Assembly: GCA_028015205.1 (NCBI GenBank)
Contig: CM051517.1
Span: forward strand, 61,689,455-61,753,454
DNA: 64,000 nt
Source of the DNA: Mytilisepta virgata
Lineage: Eukaryota > Mollusca > Bivalvia > Mytilida > Mytilidae
Direction of reading: 5' to 3'
How positions within the stretch are numbered: position 1 is the first letter of the stretch; each line of letters begins with the position of its first letter. This document shows positions 59,853-64,000 of the stretch, piece after piece. The notes below the pieces were generated by a model. The model worked only from the letters and a program-made list of their open reading frames with translations, searched no databases and was not told the DNA's origin. A program made the position numbers and the translations under genes.

Positions 59853-60480
59853 GAATCCTTCATGCAAAGAACTAAAGAACAACCATAAGACTTGTTTGAA
59901 GATTGAACTTTTCCTTTGCCAAAAACAGTCAACTTCTTGAATGGGGGCACAAGGAATGTGTACTGCTGCTTTAAAAAGTCCAGGAAATTTTTTTTTTGAC
60001 CATGCTGTCATTTCCTGTTTCATTCAATAATCCTGACCAAATATGAAAGGTTTTTATCTGCTGTCTCTAGTGAACAAGAAGCTTTACTGTTATATTAAAT
60101 GAACATCAATCAGAATTTAACCTGAGAACTGGAACAGTAATCAAGCATTTCATCATAAGCATCCCTTATAAAAATTTTCCTTATCCTAGATAAAGGTATT
60201 TTACACCGATTTGGCCCATAAAGTTGTAATGGTCCAAGTACTTTGCCAGTCACTACATAATCATGTTATAAATACAAATGCAAATCATATATTTTTTAAT
60301 CTTTAATTTAAATTATTGCAGAATTCAAATGAAATTTTTCATAGCAAATTTAAGTTTTGAATGTTTTTGAAAAAAAAAAACCCAAACTGAAACAATATAA
60401 AACAAATATCCTTTTTGAATTTAGCACCGTCCCATTAAAAATATGACAAGTTACATGTATTTAATGTCCAAATTTGCAGA
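59853..60480. other. 3' flank of polyubiquitin
   Basis: AT-rich. Presumably contains the 3' UTR on the minus strand. No other gene seen. Confidence 0.35.
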
Positions 60481-62490
<2,010 letters not shown>

Positions 62491-62730
62491 CTTACAATAT
62501 TAACAATATAGTTTTTATATTTACGCTGTTTCAGGACTGGGCTTATACCTTTGATATTTAGCCATGATTTGATTTATTTTGTTGTTGGGTAATTCGGCGC
62601 AGCGTTTAATTAGGCGACTTCAAATCATTTTCATGTTATTGCACCGAATAGGACGATTCGCAGAATTACCCGAAATGGCTGTATATTGTTTTCAAAAATT
62701 ACAATAGTTCACCTTTATAGCCCATTCAAC
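62491..62730 (-). promoter_or_regulatory. Candidate polyubiquitin promoter and 5' UTR exon
   Basis: On the minus strand a CTATAAAGG TATA-like box stands at about 62711-62719, about 220 nt upstream of the candidate donor. No heat-shock element was recognised. Confidence 0.4.
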
Positions 62731-62764
62731 CCATGACTTTTGTCATTTGATTCCACTCGTTCAA

Positions 62765-62785
62765 TTAATGGGGGGGGGGGGGGGT
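62765..62785. repeat. G tract
   Basis: A run of about 15 G at 62769-62783; possible sequencing or assembly instability. Confidence 0.7.
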
Positions 62786-62927
62786 CAAGGAAGTTTGGAT
62801 CCTTGAATTTTGTTTTTCTTTTTTTTCCAGGGCAATCTCAACCAATTTATTCCTAGGATACATGAACATTATTACAATCAGGACGATGTTCTTCGCTACC
62901 TTTCATACTAAATATTTACGAAATATA

Positions 62928-64000
62928 CTCTCTCAAAAAAGAAACGCAACATCAGATTATCTTTTTGAAATATTATTTTTCCGGACAAATAACCAATAAA
63001 TATCAAAATATATGTACACATGATCATAATTACACCTTCATAAAAAGTTTCCAGGTACAATCATTTAAATTCATCCACCCGTAAACGACTTTGGTCGCAA
63101 TCTGGGACACCCTACGATTTACGCATTGCCAAAAACTGGGTCGACTTTCACGTGCAAATCATGGGTTATTTTTTAGCTCAGTCAGTCGGTATAAAAACCC
63201 GGTATTTCTTTTCATGAATGCATTCGTAAAATAAAATTCTGATGAGGTGACGCTATGCCAAGGTTAGACGCTGCTACCCGGAATATCGCTATCGGACGAC
63301 TAGAGGCCGGAGAATCACAGAATGCTGTTGCTGTAACGTACAATGTTCATCGTAGCACAATTTCACGCCTTTGGGGACGCTACCTGCAGCTTGGTACTAC
63401 GACAGATCGGCCACGTTCAGGGCGCCCGCGTGTTACAACCAGGGCGCAAGATCGTTACATCAGACTTTTCCATCTGCGGAATAGGACTATTGCTGCAACA
63501 GAAACAGCTGTAAACGTCCCTGGGTTGCGCCGTATATCAGCACAGACAGTACGCAATCGGTTACGTTCTCATGGGTTGAGGGCAAGAAGACCTTACTTTG
63601 GAGCAACACTGAGACGCCAACACCGCTGAGCGAGGGTTAGATGGTGTACTACAGTTCGTGCATGGAATTTACAGAACTGGAGAAGAGTATGGTTCAGCGA
63701 TGAGTCACGTTTTCAACTGGAAAAGCGAGATGGTCGCATACGTGTGTATAGGCGCCGAAACGAACGTTTTGCGCAAAACTGTGTTGTGGAGAGAGACAAT
63801 TTTGGCGGAGGCAGTGTTATGATGTGGGCCGCTATTTCTTATGCCAGAAACACACAGCTGATACATATCCAAGGCAATCTGAACGCTGTTAGGTATAGAG
63901 ACGAAATTTTACGACCTCATTTATTGCCCGTAATTGACATTCGGAGATAAATTTTTCAGCACGACAATGCCCGACCACATACAGCACGTGTAACAGTAGA
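62928..64000 (+). mobile_element. Tc1-like transposon, cut by the window end
   Basis: The left end begins CTCTCTCAAAAAAGAAACGC after a TA (62926-62927), typical of Tc1-type ends. The transposase frame begins at 63255. The right end is outside the window. Confidence 0.8.
63255..64000 (+). pseudogene. Tc1-like transposase with two in-frame stops, incomplete
   Basis: Starts MPRLDAATRNIAIGRLEAG. Residues ~10-60 form the paired-type helix-turn-helix (AVTYNVHRSTISRLWGRY) and a GRPR motif follows. The same frame is interrupted by TGA at 63627-63629 and TAA at 63948-63950, and stays open otherwise. The first catalytic Asp lies in WFSDESRF (about 63690) and the second in QHDNARPHTA near 63960; the third acidic residue is beyond the window. 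Two nonsense changes with no frameshift suggest moderate age. The first stop is compatible with a CGA-to-TGA change at a CpG. Confidence 0.85.

Overview
The window is eukaryotic nuclear DNA, almost certainly from a bivalve mollusc and probably a mytilid-type mussel. The evidence is AT-rich intron-split genes, a polyubiquitin gene, a 23-exon nuclear cap-binding protein gene, and several interspersed repeats I remember as common in mussel genomes (the repeat ending in a GCGGTCGTATAA hairpin near 21.3 kb, the 'rich in CTCACTTGGCCCTTCGGGCC' repeat near 57.6 kb, and the 'GGGGCCAGCTGAAG' repeat near 28.9 kb). Species identity is inference; there is no rRNA or mitochondrial marker.

Layout. 0.16-8.16 kb: a decayed Polinton/Maverick DNA transposon. 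Reading mostly on the minus strand it keeps parts of a protein-primed DNA polymerase B, packaging ATPase, major capsid protein, two small structural proteins, a cysteine protease and a small membrane-like protein; a plus-strand integrase tail with chromodomain lies between them. A Penelope-like retroelement (4.95-7.18 kb) splits the polymerase gene, and a hAT-like foldback element (6.09-7.02 kb) in turn sits inside the Penelope element's terminal repeat, giving a readable three-layer insertion history. 8.2-11 kb: tandem repeats and MITEs. 11.04-14.32 kb: two exons of a P-loop GTPase of AIG1/GIMAP-like type. 14.3-21.9 kb: repeats and unassigned DNA.

21.94-53.45 kb (minus): a complete NCBP1 gene (nuclear cap-binding complex large subunit). 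All 23 coding exons could be placed with GT/AG borders and consistent phases, giving 793 residues. Its introns hold many transposons, the most striking being an intact 6.06-kb Ty3/Gypsy-type LTR retrotransposon (43.88-49.94 kb) with two LTRs that read as identical, one uninterrupted 1563-codon gag-pol frame, and the integrase placed before reverse transcriptase (the Gmr1-type, copia-like order). It lies 17 bp downstream of a splice donor.

53.5-60.4 kb: intergenic DNA with MITEs, a LINE 3' fragment and bivalve repeats. 60.48-62.08 kb (minus): a seven-unit polyubiquitin gene with a 5'-UTR intron. 62.93 kb to the end: a Tc1-like transposon with two in-frame stops, cut by the window edge.

The two complete cellular genes (NCBP1, polyubiquitin) are housekeeping and unrelated in function; most of the rest is transposon history.
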